Source: Sutterella parvirubra YIT 11816 (lineage in GTDB: Bacteria > Pseudomonadota > Gammaproteobacteria > Burkholderiales > Burkholderiaceae_F). From it: a stretch of DNA of 15,035 bases. Below, one piece after another: positions 5,326-12,133 of the stretch. The notes under the pieces are model-generated. The model was not told where the DNA came from, ran no database searches, and saw only the letters and a program-made list of their open reading frames with translations. The position numbers and the translations under genes are program-made. The stretch is from positions 2,537 through 17,571 of the forward strand of contig NZ_JH604949.1 in NCBI RefSeq assembly GCF_000250875.1, written 5' to 3'. Position 1 is the stretch's first letter. Every line of letters starts with the position of its first letter.

Positions 5326-7017
5326 ATGACCGGCATGACCATGCTCGCAATCGCGATCGTCGTGCTTCTCGTCGGCTATTTCGGCTACGCCAAATGGCTC
5401 GAGAAGAAGTGGGGGGTGGATCCCTCCCGCCAGACGCCCGCGGTGCGTTTTGAAGACGGACGGGACTTCGTCCCCTCCGGCCGATGGACCGTCTTTGCGC
5501 ACCAGTTCACCTCGATTACCGGGGCGGGCCCCGTGACCGGGCCGATCATTGCGGCCATGTTCGGGTGGCTGCCCGCGCTCCTTTGGATGCTCGTGGGCGG
5601 GATCTTCTTCGGCGCCGTCCAGGACTTCTGCGCGCTCTACGCGTCGGTGAGGAACCGCGGCCGCTCCATCGGCATGATCATTGAAGAGTACGTCGGCCGC
5701 ACGGGCCGCCAGCTCTTCCTCATCTTCTGCTGGCTCTTCACCCTTCTTGTGATCGCCGCCTTCTGCGACATGGTGGCCGCCACCTTCAACGGCTTCAACG
5801 CCGCCGGCGAAGAACAGCTCCCGAACGCCGCCGCCGCGTCGATCTCGATGATCTACATGGTGGGTGCGGTCGCCTTCGGCTTCTACATGAAGTACGTGCG
5901 TCCGTCGGCCGGTCAGCAGTTCATCGTGGGCGTGATCCTCATGGTCGCGATGGTCGCTTTGGGCATCTGCTTCCCGATGTACGCGGGTGCCGACGCCTGG
6001 CGCTGGATCGTCTTCGCGTACCTCTTTGCGGCTTCCGTCGTGCCCATCTGGGCGCTGAAGACCCCGCGCGACTACCTCTCGATGTTCCTTCTCATCGGCA
6101 TGATCGCGTTCGCCGCCGTGGGCGTCTTCTTGGAGAACCCCGAAATCAAGCTTCCGGCCTTCGTCGGCTTTGAAGTGAACGGGCTCGACCTCTTCCCGAT
6201 CCTCTTCGTCACGATCGCCTGCGGCGCGGTCTCGGGCTTCCACTCGCTGGTCTCTTCGGGGACGTCTTCGAAGATGGTCTCGAGCGAAGGCGACATGCGC
6301 CTCGTTGGCTACGGCTCGATGTCGATCGAAGTCGTGCTGGGCGTCGTTTCGCTGATCGTGGTCGCCGCGGCCGCTGAAGGCGGCGCGCTCCCGAAGGGGA
6401 CGCCGTTCGCGCTCTTCTCGACCTCCGTGGCCGGCTTCCTCACCAACATCTTCGGCGTGCCCGCGGACATCGCGGCCTGCATCCTGACGATGTGCGTGTC
6501 GGCTTTGGCTCTGACGTCCGTTGACGCCGTGGCCCGCATCGGCCGCATGTCCTGGCAGGAACTCTTCACGCCCTCCGACGGCAAGGAAAAGACCCCGTTC
6601 CAGAAGTTCATGAGCAGCACGGTCTTCGCGACCCTCATCACGCTCTTCTTCGGTTGGGCGCTCTGCCAGGCCGGGTACATGTCGGTGTGGCCGCTCTTCG
6701 GTTCCGCGAACCAGCTCCTCTCGGCCCTGGTGCTCACGGCTCTCGCCGTCTTCCTCAAGGCCACCGGCCGCGAAGGCCGCATGCTTTGGATCCCGATGGG
6801 CGTCATGTTCTGCGTCACGATGACCGCGCTCGCGATGGCGCTCTGGAAGATCTTCGGCACGATCCAGGCGGGCAGCTTCCGCTTCGGCGTCGAAGGCCTC
6901 CAGGCCGTGGTGGCGTTCGCCCTCATGTTCCTCGCGATCCTCGTCGTGAAGCACTGCATCGGCAAGCTCCGCGAACCCGCGAAGCCCCAGGGCGGTCTCG
7001 CCGCGGATGCGAAGTAA
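5326..7017 (+). CDS. cstA: Carbon starvation protein A, CstA/BtsT-family transporter
   Basis: Inner-membrane transporter of the CstA/BtsT family; studied members take up peptides or pyruvate when carbon is scarce. The 563-residue product opens with a membrane helix (about 5-22), then the hallmark GRDFVP (45-50) and HQFTSITGAGPVTGP (59-73), GAVQDF (96-101) and SVRNRGRSIG, followed by many hydrophobic segments. FHSLVSSGTSSKM is another conserved stretch, and the end is a Lys-containing hydrophilic tail. It is much shorter than E. coli CstA (about 700 aa), resembling the short form found in many anaerobes. No YbdD-like small gene follows, although one often accompanies cstA. The start is set by the GGAGA at 5315-5319. 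It stands alone, with structured non-coding DNA on both sides. Substrate not determinable from sequence. Confidence 0.95.
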   Translation: MTGMTMLAIAIVVLLVGYFGYAKWLEKKWGVDPSRQTPAVRFEDGRDFVPSGRWTVFAHQFTSITGAGPVTGPIIAAMFGWLPALLWMLVGGIFFGAVQDFCALYASVRNRGRSIGMIIEEYVGRTGRQLFLIFCWLFTLLVIAAFCDMVAATFNGFNAAGEEQLPNAAAASISMIYMVGAVAFGFYMKYVRPSAGQQFIVGVILMVAMVALGICFPMYAGADAWRWIVFAYLFAASVVPIWALKTPRDYLSMFLLIGMIAFAAVGVFLENPEIKLPAFVGFEVNGLDLFPILFVTIACGAVSGFHSLVSSGTSSKMVSSEGDMRLVGYGSMSIEVVLGVVSLIVVAAAAEGGALPKGTPFALFSTSVAGFLTNIFGVPADIAACILTMCVSALALTSVDAVARIGRMSWQELFTPSDGKEKTPFQKFMSSTVFATLITLFFGWALCQAGYMSVWPLFGSANQLLSALVLTALAVFLKATGREGRMLWIPMGVMFCVTMTALAMALWKIFGTIQAGSFRFGVEGLQAVVAFALMFLAILVVKHCIGKLREPAKPQGGLAADAK

Positions 7018-7128
7018 ACCCTGAAAAGCCCGAGTCGCCGCCTCTTTCAATATGCGGGACGGCGACGACGGGAAACCCCTTTTCGCGGCGGTCCGAGATT
7101 CATTCGGTAGGGAGCCTCCGCGAGAAAC

Positions 7129-7171
7129 GAGAAACCTCCGGTTCGATGGTTGGTCGCACCGGGGGTTTCTC
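7129..7171 (+). terminator. 14-bp hairpin downstream of cstA, possible terminator
   Basis: GAGAAACCTCCGGT (7129-7142) pairs along its full length with ACCGGGGGTTTCTC (7158-7171), with one G-T pair and a 15-nt loop. It begins 111 bases after the cstA stop. The following bases (ACGTTTGG) are not a proper T-tract, so termination is only one reading. Confidence 0.4.
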
Positions 7172-7243
7172 ACGTTTGGGGCTGCCGGTGCCGCGATATG
7201 TACCGCGGATTGCGGGAGAAATCATGGGCTTGCGTGCTTCTTC

Positions 7244-7297
7244 GGATGCTCACGCATACGCTATTCCAAAAAGTAATATCGTCAAATCTGAGCATCC
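7244..7297. repeat. 9-bp inverted repeat around an AT-rich core
   Basis: GGATGCTCA (7244-7252) and TGAGCATCC (7289-7297) are exact reverse complements separated by 36 bases that include AAAAAGTAATATCG. It lies about 170-220 bases upstream of the molybdoenzyme start. It could be a pair of regulator half-sites or an RNA stem. Confidence 0.55.
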
Positions 7298-7330
7298 AAA
7301 ACGACAGAATTGAAGGCTTCCTTCGGGTAA

Positions 7331-7385
7331 CTTCACTTTCGAAACCGCGCGTTGACGGGCGAAGATGAGGGTAGGGAAAGTGAAG
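7331..7385. repeat. 10-bp inverted repeat upstream of the molybdoenzyme gene
   Basis: CTTCACTTTC (7331-7340) and GAAAGTGAAG (7376-7385) are exact reverse complements with a 35-base spacer. The centre-to-centre distance (45) equals that of the repeat at 7244-7297. The right arm ends 79 bases before the start codon. Confidence 0.55.
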
Positions 7386-7451
7386 ACGGACGCCTCAGAC
7401 CCCGCGCCGTCACCCCGACGCTTTTCCGACCCTGACCCGAACAACCGCCCC

Positions 7452-7458
7452 AAAGGAG
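7452..7458 (+). promoter_or_regulatory. Strong ribosome binding site of the molybdoenzyme gene
   Basis: AAAGGAG six bases before the ATG at 7465, close to the ideal Shine-Dalgarno sequence. It fixes the start so that the twin-arginine signal is N-terminal. Confidence 0.85.
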
Positions 7459-7464
7459 ACCACC

Positions 7465-9687
7465 ATGTCGACCACGATTTCCCGCCGCGGTCTTTTGAAA
7501 GGCATCGCGCTCGCGGGAGCGGGCGCGTCCGCGCCCGGCTCCGCGCTCTTCGCGAAGGCCTCAGGCACCGCCGACGAGCCCTGGACGGGCTACGTCATCT
7601 GCGACAGCTGCAACCACGTCCCGCAGTGCGGGATCCGCTTCCATGCGAAGGGGAACACCGTCCTCAAGATCGAGAACTGGACGGAAAACCCGAGGAACAT
7701 GCTCTGCTCGAAGGGACTCTCGACGCTCCAGCGCCTCTACAACCCGAACCGTCTCCTCTATCCCATGAAGCGCACGAACCCGAAGGGCTCGAAGGACCCC
7801 GGTTGGGTGCGCATCAGTTGGGACGAGGCCTACAAGATGATCGCGGCGAAGATGCTCGCGACGCGCGAGAAGTACGGCCCCGAGAGCGTGATGTTCTACG
7901 CGGGCGACCCGAAGGAGCCGCGTCCCGCGATCTACCGCCTGGCGCGCTACTTCGGTTCCACCACTTGGTGCACGGAGTCGTCGGTTGGGTGCCGCTCGGG
8001 CTGCATGATGGCCGAAGAACTCAACTTCGGCTGCCCCAACAACGGCGGCACGCCCTCGGCCGACACCAAGGTCTATCTCATTCTCGCGACGAATGTTTGG
8101 TCGCAGCCCCTCGACTGGTGGAAGGCGATCATGGCCGCGAAGGACCGCGGCTGCAAGATCATCACGATCGACTCCCGCCGCACGAAGGCGGCCGAGATCG
8201 CGGACATTCACCTGCAGCCCCGCGTCGGGACCGACGCCGCCTTGGTCGCGGGCATGTGCCGCGTGCTCATCAAGGAGAACCTCTACGACAAGGCCTTCGT
8301 CGAGGAATGGACGAACGGCTTTGAAGCCTACAAGGCGTACGTTGAAGAGTTCACGCCGGAAAAGACCGAGGAATTGACGGGCGTCCCGGCGCAGCTCGTC
8401 GTCGAAGGGGCGCGTCTCTGGGCGAAGGGTCCCGGTGCCTTCACGCTCACCACGCAGTCGACCTCGCACAATTCGAACGGCGTCAACAACACCCGCGCGC
8501 TTCTGCTCCTGCCCATCATCATGGGCTACATCGACAAGAAGGGCGGCGCCGCCTTCGGGCAGGGCCCGAAGGGCCTCACGATGGCGGCCTACGGGCTCCA
8601 TCCGACGCTCTCCGAAGTGGCGTGGTTCAACAAGCCCGAACAGAAGGCTCGTCGTCTCGACCGCGAAGAAGTGCCGCTTTGGGCCGAGATGAAGGACCAG
8701 GTGTCGCCCAACAACTTCCCCGAGTGGGTGAGGGACGGCAAGGTCCGCATGTTCTGCGGGTGGGGCTTCAACGTGAACATTTGGCCTTCGCCCCAGGAAT
8801 ACGCCGCGGCCGTCGCGAAGCTCGACTTCGCGTTCTCGTCCGACTACTTCTACCGTCCGGATTCGCACGACAACCTCGACATCGTGCTCCCCGCGGCGAT
8901 GAACTACGAGCGCTTTGCGCCCTTCGGTTGGTACGGTCCCCGCATCGCGGTGCGCAAGCCCGTGAAGCCTCTGGGCGAATGCCGCGAAGACTGGCGGATC
9001 GCCTTTGAGTTGGGCTGCATCGTCGACAAGCCCGAACACTTCTTCGGGGGCGACCCGAAGGCCGCCTGCGATTTCGTGATCAGGAACCTGGGCGGCGCGG
9101 GTTGGGACGCCTTCGAAGCGGCGCTCCCCGCGGTGAGCAAAGTACCGGCGCCCGAACCCGGGTTTGAAAAGTTCCGCACGGGCCGCATGCGACCGGACGG
9201 CAAACCCGGCTTCAATACGGTGAGCGGGAAGCTCGACTTTGCGAGCGCCCGCGCCGGAAAGTACGGCTACCCCGAACTGCCGGTCTTCAAGCCGATGATG
9301 CCGCTCACGAAGGAATTCGACCTGCGTTTCATGAACGGGACCCGCAAGCCCCACATCACGCACTCGAAGACGCGCTCGGACCAGCCGTTCCTCCTCGACA
9401 TCGAAAACTGCCTCACGATCGACATGGCTCCGGAAGACGCCGAAAAACGCGGCATCCGCGAAGGGGACTGGGTAGAGATCCGTTCGCCCTACGGCGGGCC
9501 GGTCGAAGCGAAGGTCACCGTTACGATCCTCGTGCCGCCGGGATTGGTGGGCGCGCAGTACGGTTGGCTCGGGAAGCAGAACACCCAGGTCCTCGTCGGC
9601 CGCGAAGTCCGCGATCCGATGAGCGGGTACTCGGCCTACTTCGAGATGCCCGTCTCGGTGAAGAAGCTTGAGAAGACGGAGGCGTGA
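7465..9687 (+). CDS. Tat-exported molybdopterin oxidoreductase, DMSO reductase superfamily
   Basis: Catalytic subunit of a periplasmic molybdoenzyme with a bis-MGD cofactor. The 740 residues begin with a Tat signal (SRRGLLKG at 6-13, then an Ala/Gly-rich hydrophobic run to about 32). The N-terminal [4Fe-4S] site is C46-x2-C49-x5-C55-x25-C81, followed by SKG; the x5 gap is wider than the usual x3. The candidate molybdenum-ligand region, FGSTTWCTESSVGCRSGC, has Cys169, Cys176 and Cys180, so the ligand is probably one of these cysteines, but which one is unclear. The C-terminal dinucleotide-binding domain (about 625-735) carries GTRKPHITHSKTRSDQPFLL and IREGDWVEIRSPYG. A ferredoxin-type subunit follows two bases after its stop, and a TorD chaperone lies downstream. 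No NrfD- or DmsC-like anchor is present. The substrate cannot be assigned; respiratory reduction of an organic or sulfur/nitrogen compound is the family-level expectation. Confidence 0.93.
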   Translation: MSTTISRRGLLKGIALAGAGASAPGSALFAKASGTADEPWTGYVICDSCNHVPQCGIRFHAKGNTVLKIENWTENPRNMLCSKGLSTLQRLYNPNRLLYPMKRTNPKGSKDPGWVRISWDEAYKMIAAKMLATREKYGPESVMFYAGDPKEPRPAIYRLARYFGSTTWCTESSVGCRSGCMMAEELNFGCPNNGGTPSADTKVYLILATNVWSQPLDWWKAIMAAKDRGCKIITIDSRRTKAAEIADIHLQPRVGTDAALVAGMCRVLIKENLYDKAFVEEWTNGFEAYKAYVEEFTPEKTEELTGVPAQLVVEGARLWAKGPGAFTLTTQSTSHNSNGVNNTRALLLLPIIMGYIDKKGGAAFGQGPKGLTMAAYGLHPTLSEVAWFNKPEQKARRLDREEVPLWAEMKDQVSPNNFPEWVRDGKVRMFCGWGFNVNIWPSPQEYAAAVAKLDFAFSSDYFYRPDSHDNLDIVLPAAMNYERFAPFGWYGPRIAVRKPVKPLGECREDWRIAFELGCIVDKPEHFFGGDPKAACDFVIRNLGGAGWDAFEAALPAVSKVPAPEPGFEKFRTGRMRPDGKPGFNTVSGKLDFASARAGKYGYPELPVFKPMMPLTKEFDLRFMNGTRKPHITHSKTRSDQPFLLDIENCLTIDMAPEDAEKRGIREGDWVEIRSPYGGPVEAKVTVTILVPPGLVGAQYGWLGKQNTQVLVGREVRDPMSGYSAYFEMPVSVKKLEKTEA
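9678..9682 (+). promoter_or_regulatory. Ribosome binding site of the iron-sulfur subunit
   Basis: GGAGG seven bases before the ATG at 9690, located inside the end of the preceding gene. It favours 9690 over the in-frame GTG at 9684 and ties translation of the two subunits together. Confidence 0.75.
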
Positions 9688-9689
9688 CC

Positions 9690-10331
9690 ATGGCGAAATA
9701 CGGCATTCTCTTCAACGTCGACCGCTGCATCGCCTGCCAGGCGTGCTTCGTCGCGTGCAAGGAAGAAAATCAGGTTCACCCGGGCATGGCCTGGGTGCGG
9801 ATCAACAGGATCGAAGACCCGAAGGCGCGCGTCATCAGCTACTTCCGGTCGTCGTGCCAGCACTGCGAGGACCCGGCCTGCATGAAGGTGTGTCCCGTGA
9901 AGGCGGTCAGCAAGGGCGCGTTCGGCGAGGTGTTGGTGGACTCGAAGAAGTGCATCGGCTGCCGGATGTGCCTCGCCGCATGTCCCTACGGCGTGCCGCA
10001 GTTCAACGATGCGAAGGTCACGAACTACTTCGGCGACAAGGCGCCTCTCGTGGAGCGCGAACTGGAGCCTTGGCAGCGGCGTGAACCGGGGAAGGCCGAG
10101 CACTGCACGCTCTGCACCCACAGGCTTGCCGAAGGCCGGAAGCCCGCCTGCGTCGAATACTGCTCGACCGGAGCGTTGGAGCTGGTCGACTTTGAGGCGC
10201 TCACGCCCGAGCAGAAGAAGCGCGTGGAGGCCGCCCGGATGATGACGGCCGCAGCCGGGACGAACCCGAAGGTCCGGTACCTGAGCACGCACGTCGACTT
10301 CTCGAAGGTTTCGACGAAGCCTGCGGGCTGA
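9690..10331 (+). CDS. Four-cluster 4Fe-4S ferredoxin-type subunit (DmsB-like)
   Basis: Electron-transfer partner of the molybdoenzyme encoded just upstream. The 213 residues carry 16 cysteines in the classic DmsB/PsrB/NrfC order: C13-C16-C19-C23, C56-C59-C64-C68, C88-C91-C94-C98 and C139-C142-C154-C158, predicting four [4Fe-4S] clusters. The opening MAKYGILFNVDRCIACQAC lacks a signal peptide, so it would travel through the Tat system piggy-backed on the catalytic subunit, as DmsB-type proteins do. Its start lies two bases after the upstream stop. Normally such a subunit hands electrons from a quinol-oxidising membrane anchor to the catalytic subunit; no anchor gene follows, so its electron donor must be encoded elsewhere or be a soluble or cytochrome partner. 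The tail after about residue 165 is hydrophilic and without recognised motif. Confidence 0.94.
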   Translation: MAKYGILFNVDRCIACQACFVACKEENQVHPGMAWVRINRIEDPKARVISYFRSSCQHCEDPACMKVCPVKAVSKGAFGEVLVDSKKCIGCRMCLAACPYGVPQFNDAKVTNYFGDKAPLVERELEPWQRREPGKAEHCTLCTHRLAEGRKPACVEYCSTGALELVDFEALTPEQKKRVEAARMMTAAAGTNPKVRYLSTHVDFSKVSTKPAG

Positions 10332-10382
10332 GGTCTTTCAGGAACCTTTGAACGCTTTGTCGGTCTGACCAGCATCCCCCGA

Positions 10383-10438
10383 CCCCGTCCGCGCTTCCCG
10401 ATCCAAGCCGAACGGCTTTCAGCGCGGACGGGGTATTC
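10383..10438 (+). terminator. Strong hairpin between iron-sulfur subunit and chaperone genes
   Basis: CCCCGTCCGCGC (10383-10394) pairs perfectly with GCGCGGACGGGG (10422-10433), a 12-bp GC-rich stem. An inner hairpin AAGCC/GGCTT (10405-10409 with 10414-10418) lies inside. TATTCTTG follows, a partly T-rich tail. This fits an intrinsic terminator or partial attenuator that lowers chaperone and regulator expression relative to the enzyme. Confidence 0.65.
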
Positions 10439-10471
10439 TTGTCACTCAACCATCATCCTCACGCCATGTCC

Positions 10472-10475
10472 GGAG
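10472..10475 (+). promoter_or_regulatory. Chaperone gene ribosome binding site
   Basis: GGAG five bases before the ATG at 10481. It favours this start over the in-frame TTG at 10439 and ATG at 10466, which have no clear site. Confidence 0.65.
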
Positions 10476-10480
10476 ACCCC

Positions 10481-11158
10481 ATGTCCGACACGCCCACCGA
10501 CCACGACGCCGAGTTCGACCCCTTCGGGAACTTCCTCGTCGAGAGCGCCCCGTACCGCGCGCTCGCCTACCGGTTCTGGAGCACGTTCTTCCTCGGACGC
10601 GACACGCCCGAGTGGCGCGCCCGCTCGGGCGACGTCGTCCGCGTGACGGCGGCGCTCCTGGCCGACGATCCGGAAGAGGACCCGCTCGCCGACGTCGACG
10701 CCCCGACGCTCGCGCGCGCCTTTGCGACGCTCTTCTACGGCGTGGGCGAAGAAACGGTCCCGCTCACCACATCCGCCTGGACCGGCGCGGAGCGCCTCAC
10801 CGCGGGCCGCGCGACCGATCGGGCCCGCGCGGTCTACCGCGCGCACGGGCTTGAGGTGAAGGGTGAGGACGAGAACCTCCCCGAAGACCATCTCGGCATT
10901 GCGCTCGCGTTTCTCGCCGACCTCGCGGAGCAGGCGGCGGACGGGAAGGATCCGGGCGAAGAGGCGAAGCTCCTGCGGCACGAGCGCGAATTCCTGGAGG
11001 AATTCGTCCTCTCGTGGTGGAAGGGTGCGGTTGCGCAGATCCGCTCGCGTGCGGACGCCCGTCCCGTGCTCCCCGTCTTTGCGGCCTTCACGGCGTATCT
11101 CCGGGGTGTCGTGAGCGTCTTCGACGAATTCGGCGGGAATCTCGGAGACCGTCCGTGA
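10481..11158 (+). CDS. TorD/DmsD-family molybdoenzyme chaperone
   Basis: Cytoplasmic all-helical chaperone that should bind the Tat signal of the molybdoenzyme and hold it until cofactor insertion. The 225-residue product shows the TorD family pattern: an N-terminal helical part (YRALAYRFWSTFFLG, 25-39), FATLFYGVGEETVPL (81-95), which corresponds to the family's LF.G..E..V.P segment, the conserved PEDHLGIALAFLADL (134-148), and FLEEFVLSWW (171-180) with a closing FTAYLRG helix. It is acidic, as usual for the family. It lies 149 bp after the iron-sulfur subunit, beyond a terminator-like hairpin, and its stop overlaps the LysR start (GTGA at 11155-11158). Sequence divergence in TorD proteins prevents naming the client from sequence alone; the neighbouring Tat molybdoenzyme is the obvious one. 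Confidence 0.9.
   Translation: MSDTPTDHDAEFDPFGNFLVESAPYRALAYRFWSTFFLGRDTPEWRARSGDVVRVTAALLADDPEEDPLADVDAPTLARAFATLFYGVGEETVPLTTSAWTGAERLTAGRATDRARAVYRAHGLEVKGEDENLPEDHLGIALAFLADLAEQAADGKDPGEEAKLLRHEREFLEEFVLSWWKGAVAQIRSRADARPVLPVFAAFTAYLRGVVSVFDEFGGNLGDRP
11144..11147 (+). promoter_or_regulatory. LysR gene ribosome binding site
   Basis: GGAG seven bases before the GTG at 11155. It sets that start, which gives a normal-length LysR protein, and lies inside the chaperone gene, implying coupled translation. Confidence 0.75.
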
Positions 11159-12093
11159 GCCCCGAACACGTCACCTCGGAAGAGCTTTGGTTTCTCTCCG
11201 CGCTTTGGGAGACGCGCTCGCTCACCCTGGCCGCGAAGCGCATCGACGTTTCCGTCGCGACCGCAACCCGCCTCATGACGCGCGTGCGCGAAAAGCTCCA
11301 TGATCCGCTCTTCGTGCGCGGTGCGGGCGGCTTCGTGCCGACCCCGAGAATGGTCGCGCTTTTCCCGAAGATCCGTGAGACGCAGAGCGCGTTGGTCGAC
11401 ATCGCGAAGGACACGGTCTTCGACCCGGCGAGCATCCGCCGCACGATCCGCATCGCCGACGTCGACAACGCCTTCCTGATGTTCCTGCTTCCGTGCGTCG
11501 AGCGCATTCACAGGGAAGCGCCCGGGCTGCGGCTGGCGTTCCTGCCGCTCCCGGAAGACTACCCGAAGGCGCTCGAAGTTGGCGACGTCGATCTCGTCAT
11601 CTACGCGCCTCCGCGCCCGGAAAAGACCCAGGGCATCCGCACGGCGAGGCTCGTGCGGATGGGGCACGCGCTCGTCGTGAGGGAAGGGCATCCGCTGTTG
11701 GAGGCCGTTGAGGCCGCCCGCATGGACGGCAGACCTCTTCCGGTGAAGCGGCTTCAGGACTACAAGGAGGTGGAACTCACCTACGGACCGGCCTCGGGAC
11801 GCTCCGTTGGGGAGACGAGCGCGGAAACGGACGCCCCGGACGACGCGATCGGACTCGTGACGCCGTACTTTCTGGCGGCCGCCTTCGCGGTGATGAAGAC
11901 CGACTTCTACGTGCGGCTTCCGGCCAAGACGGCGGACCTCCTGGCCGAATACCTCCCGATCGTGAAGCTCCCCGAGGGTTTCCGCCGGATGCCGATGTGG
12001 GACGGGAAACTGATCTGGCACGAGCGCACCGACCTCGATCCGGCGCTCCAGTGGCTGCGGGGGATCTTCATCCGGACGCTGCGGTCGGAATGA
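11155..12093 (+). CDS. LysR-type transcriptional regulator
   Basis: DNA-binding regulator with an N-terminal winged helix-turn-helix and a C-terminal two-lobed effector-binding domain. From the GTG at 11155 it has 312 residues, the usual length. Residues 7-63 form the HTH: FLSALWETRSLTLAAKRIDV, then SVATATRLMTRVREKLHDPLFVR, ending FVPT. The effector domain opens RRTIRIADVDNAFLMFLLP and includes ALEVGDVDLVIYAPP, resembling the NahR/LinR-like group that responds to aromatic or other small organic acids; that likeness is an impression only. The start overlaps the chaperone stop. Unusually for LysR genes, it runs in the same direction as the genes it probably controls, at the distal end of the cluster, so its target promoter is likely in the gap before 7465. 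It converges with hsdR 40 bp downstream. Confidence 0.93.
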   Translation: MSPEHVTSEELWFLSALWETRSLTLAAKRIDVSVATATRLMTRVREKLHDPLFVRGAGGFVPTPRMVALFPKIRETQSALVDIAKDTVFDPASIRRTIRIADVDNAFLMFLLPCVERIHREAPGLRLAFLPLPEDYPKALEVGDVDLVIYAPPRPEKTQGIRTARLVRMGHALVVREGHPLLEAVEAARMDGRPLPVKRLQDYKEVELTYGPASGRSVGETSAETDAPDDAIGLVTPYFLAAAFAVMKTDFYVRLPAKTADLLAEYLPIVKLPEGFRRMPMWDGKLIWHERTDLDPALQWLRGIFIRTLRSE

Positions 12094-12133
12094 GGGTGCT
12101 GAACAAGCGGTTGTGTTCCGAAGGCTCCACGCA

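Larger units (their letters stand above)
7018..7464 (+). other. Intergenic region between cstA and the molybdoenzyme gene
   Basis: A 447-bp gap without a supportable gene. From left to right it holds a weak stem GTCGCCG/CGGCGAC (7034-7040 with 7060-7066), a strong 14-bp hairpin (7129-7171), an inverted repeat GGATGCTCA/TGAGCATCC (7244-7252 with 7289-7297) around an AT-rich stretch, and another, CTTCACTTTC/GAAAGTGAAG (7331-7340 with 7376-7385). The molybdoenzyme promoter and its regulator sites should be here, but I could not place a clear -35/-10 pair or FNR-type box. Confidence 0.55.

Noticed and set aside
5104..7173. 689-codon open frame on the minus strand opposite cstA
   Set aside because: The translation is a low-complexity His/Arg/Glu/Asp-rich string with no domain, as expected from the antisense of a GC-rich gene. 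The plus-strand frame is a clear CstA.
7018..7464. Possible molybdenum-cofactor riboswitch upstream of the molybdoenzyme gene
   Set aside because: Several stems exist, but I could not match them to the known motif's conserved core, so I do not claim it.
7561..9363. 600-codon open frame on the minus strand opposite the molybdoenzyme gene
   Set aside because: Antisense shadow with biased composition and no family signature.
12094..12133. Bidirectional terminator between lysR and hsdR
   Set aside because: Only a weak GAACA/TGTTC pairing is visible in the 40-bp gap, without T-tracts on either side.
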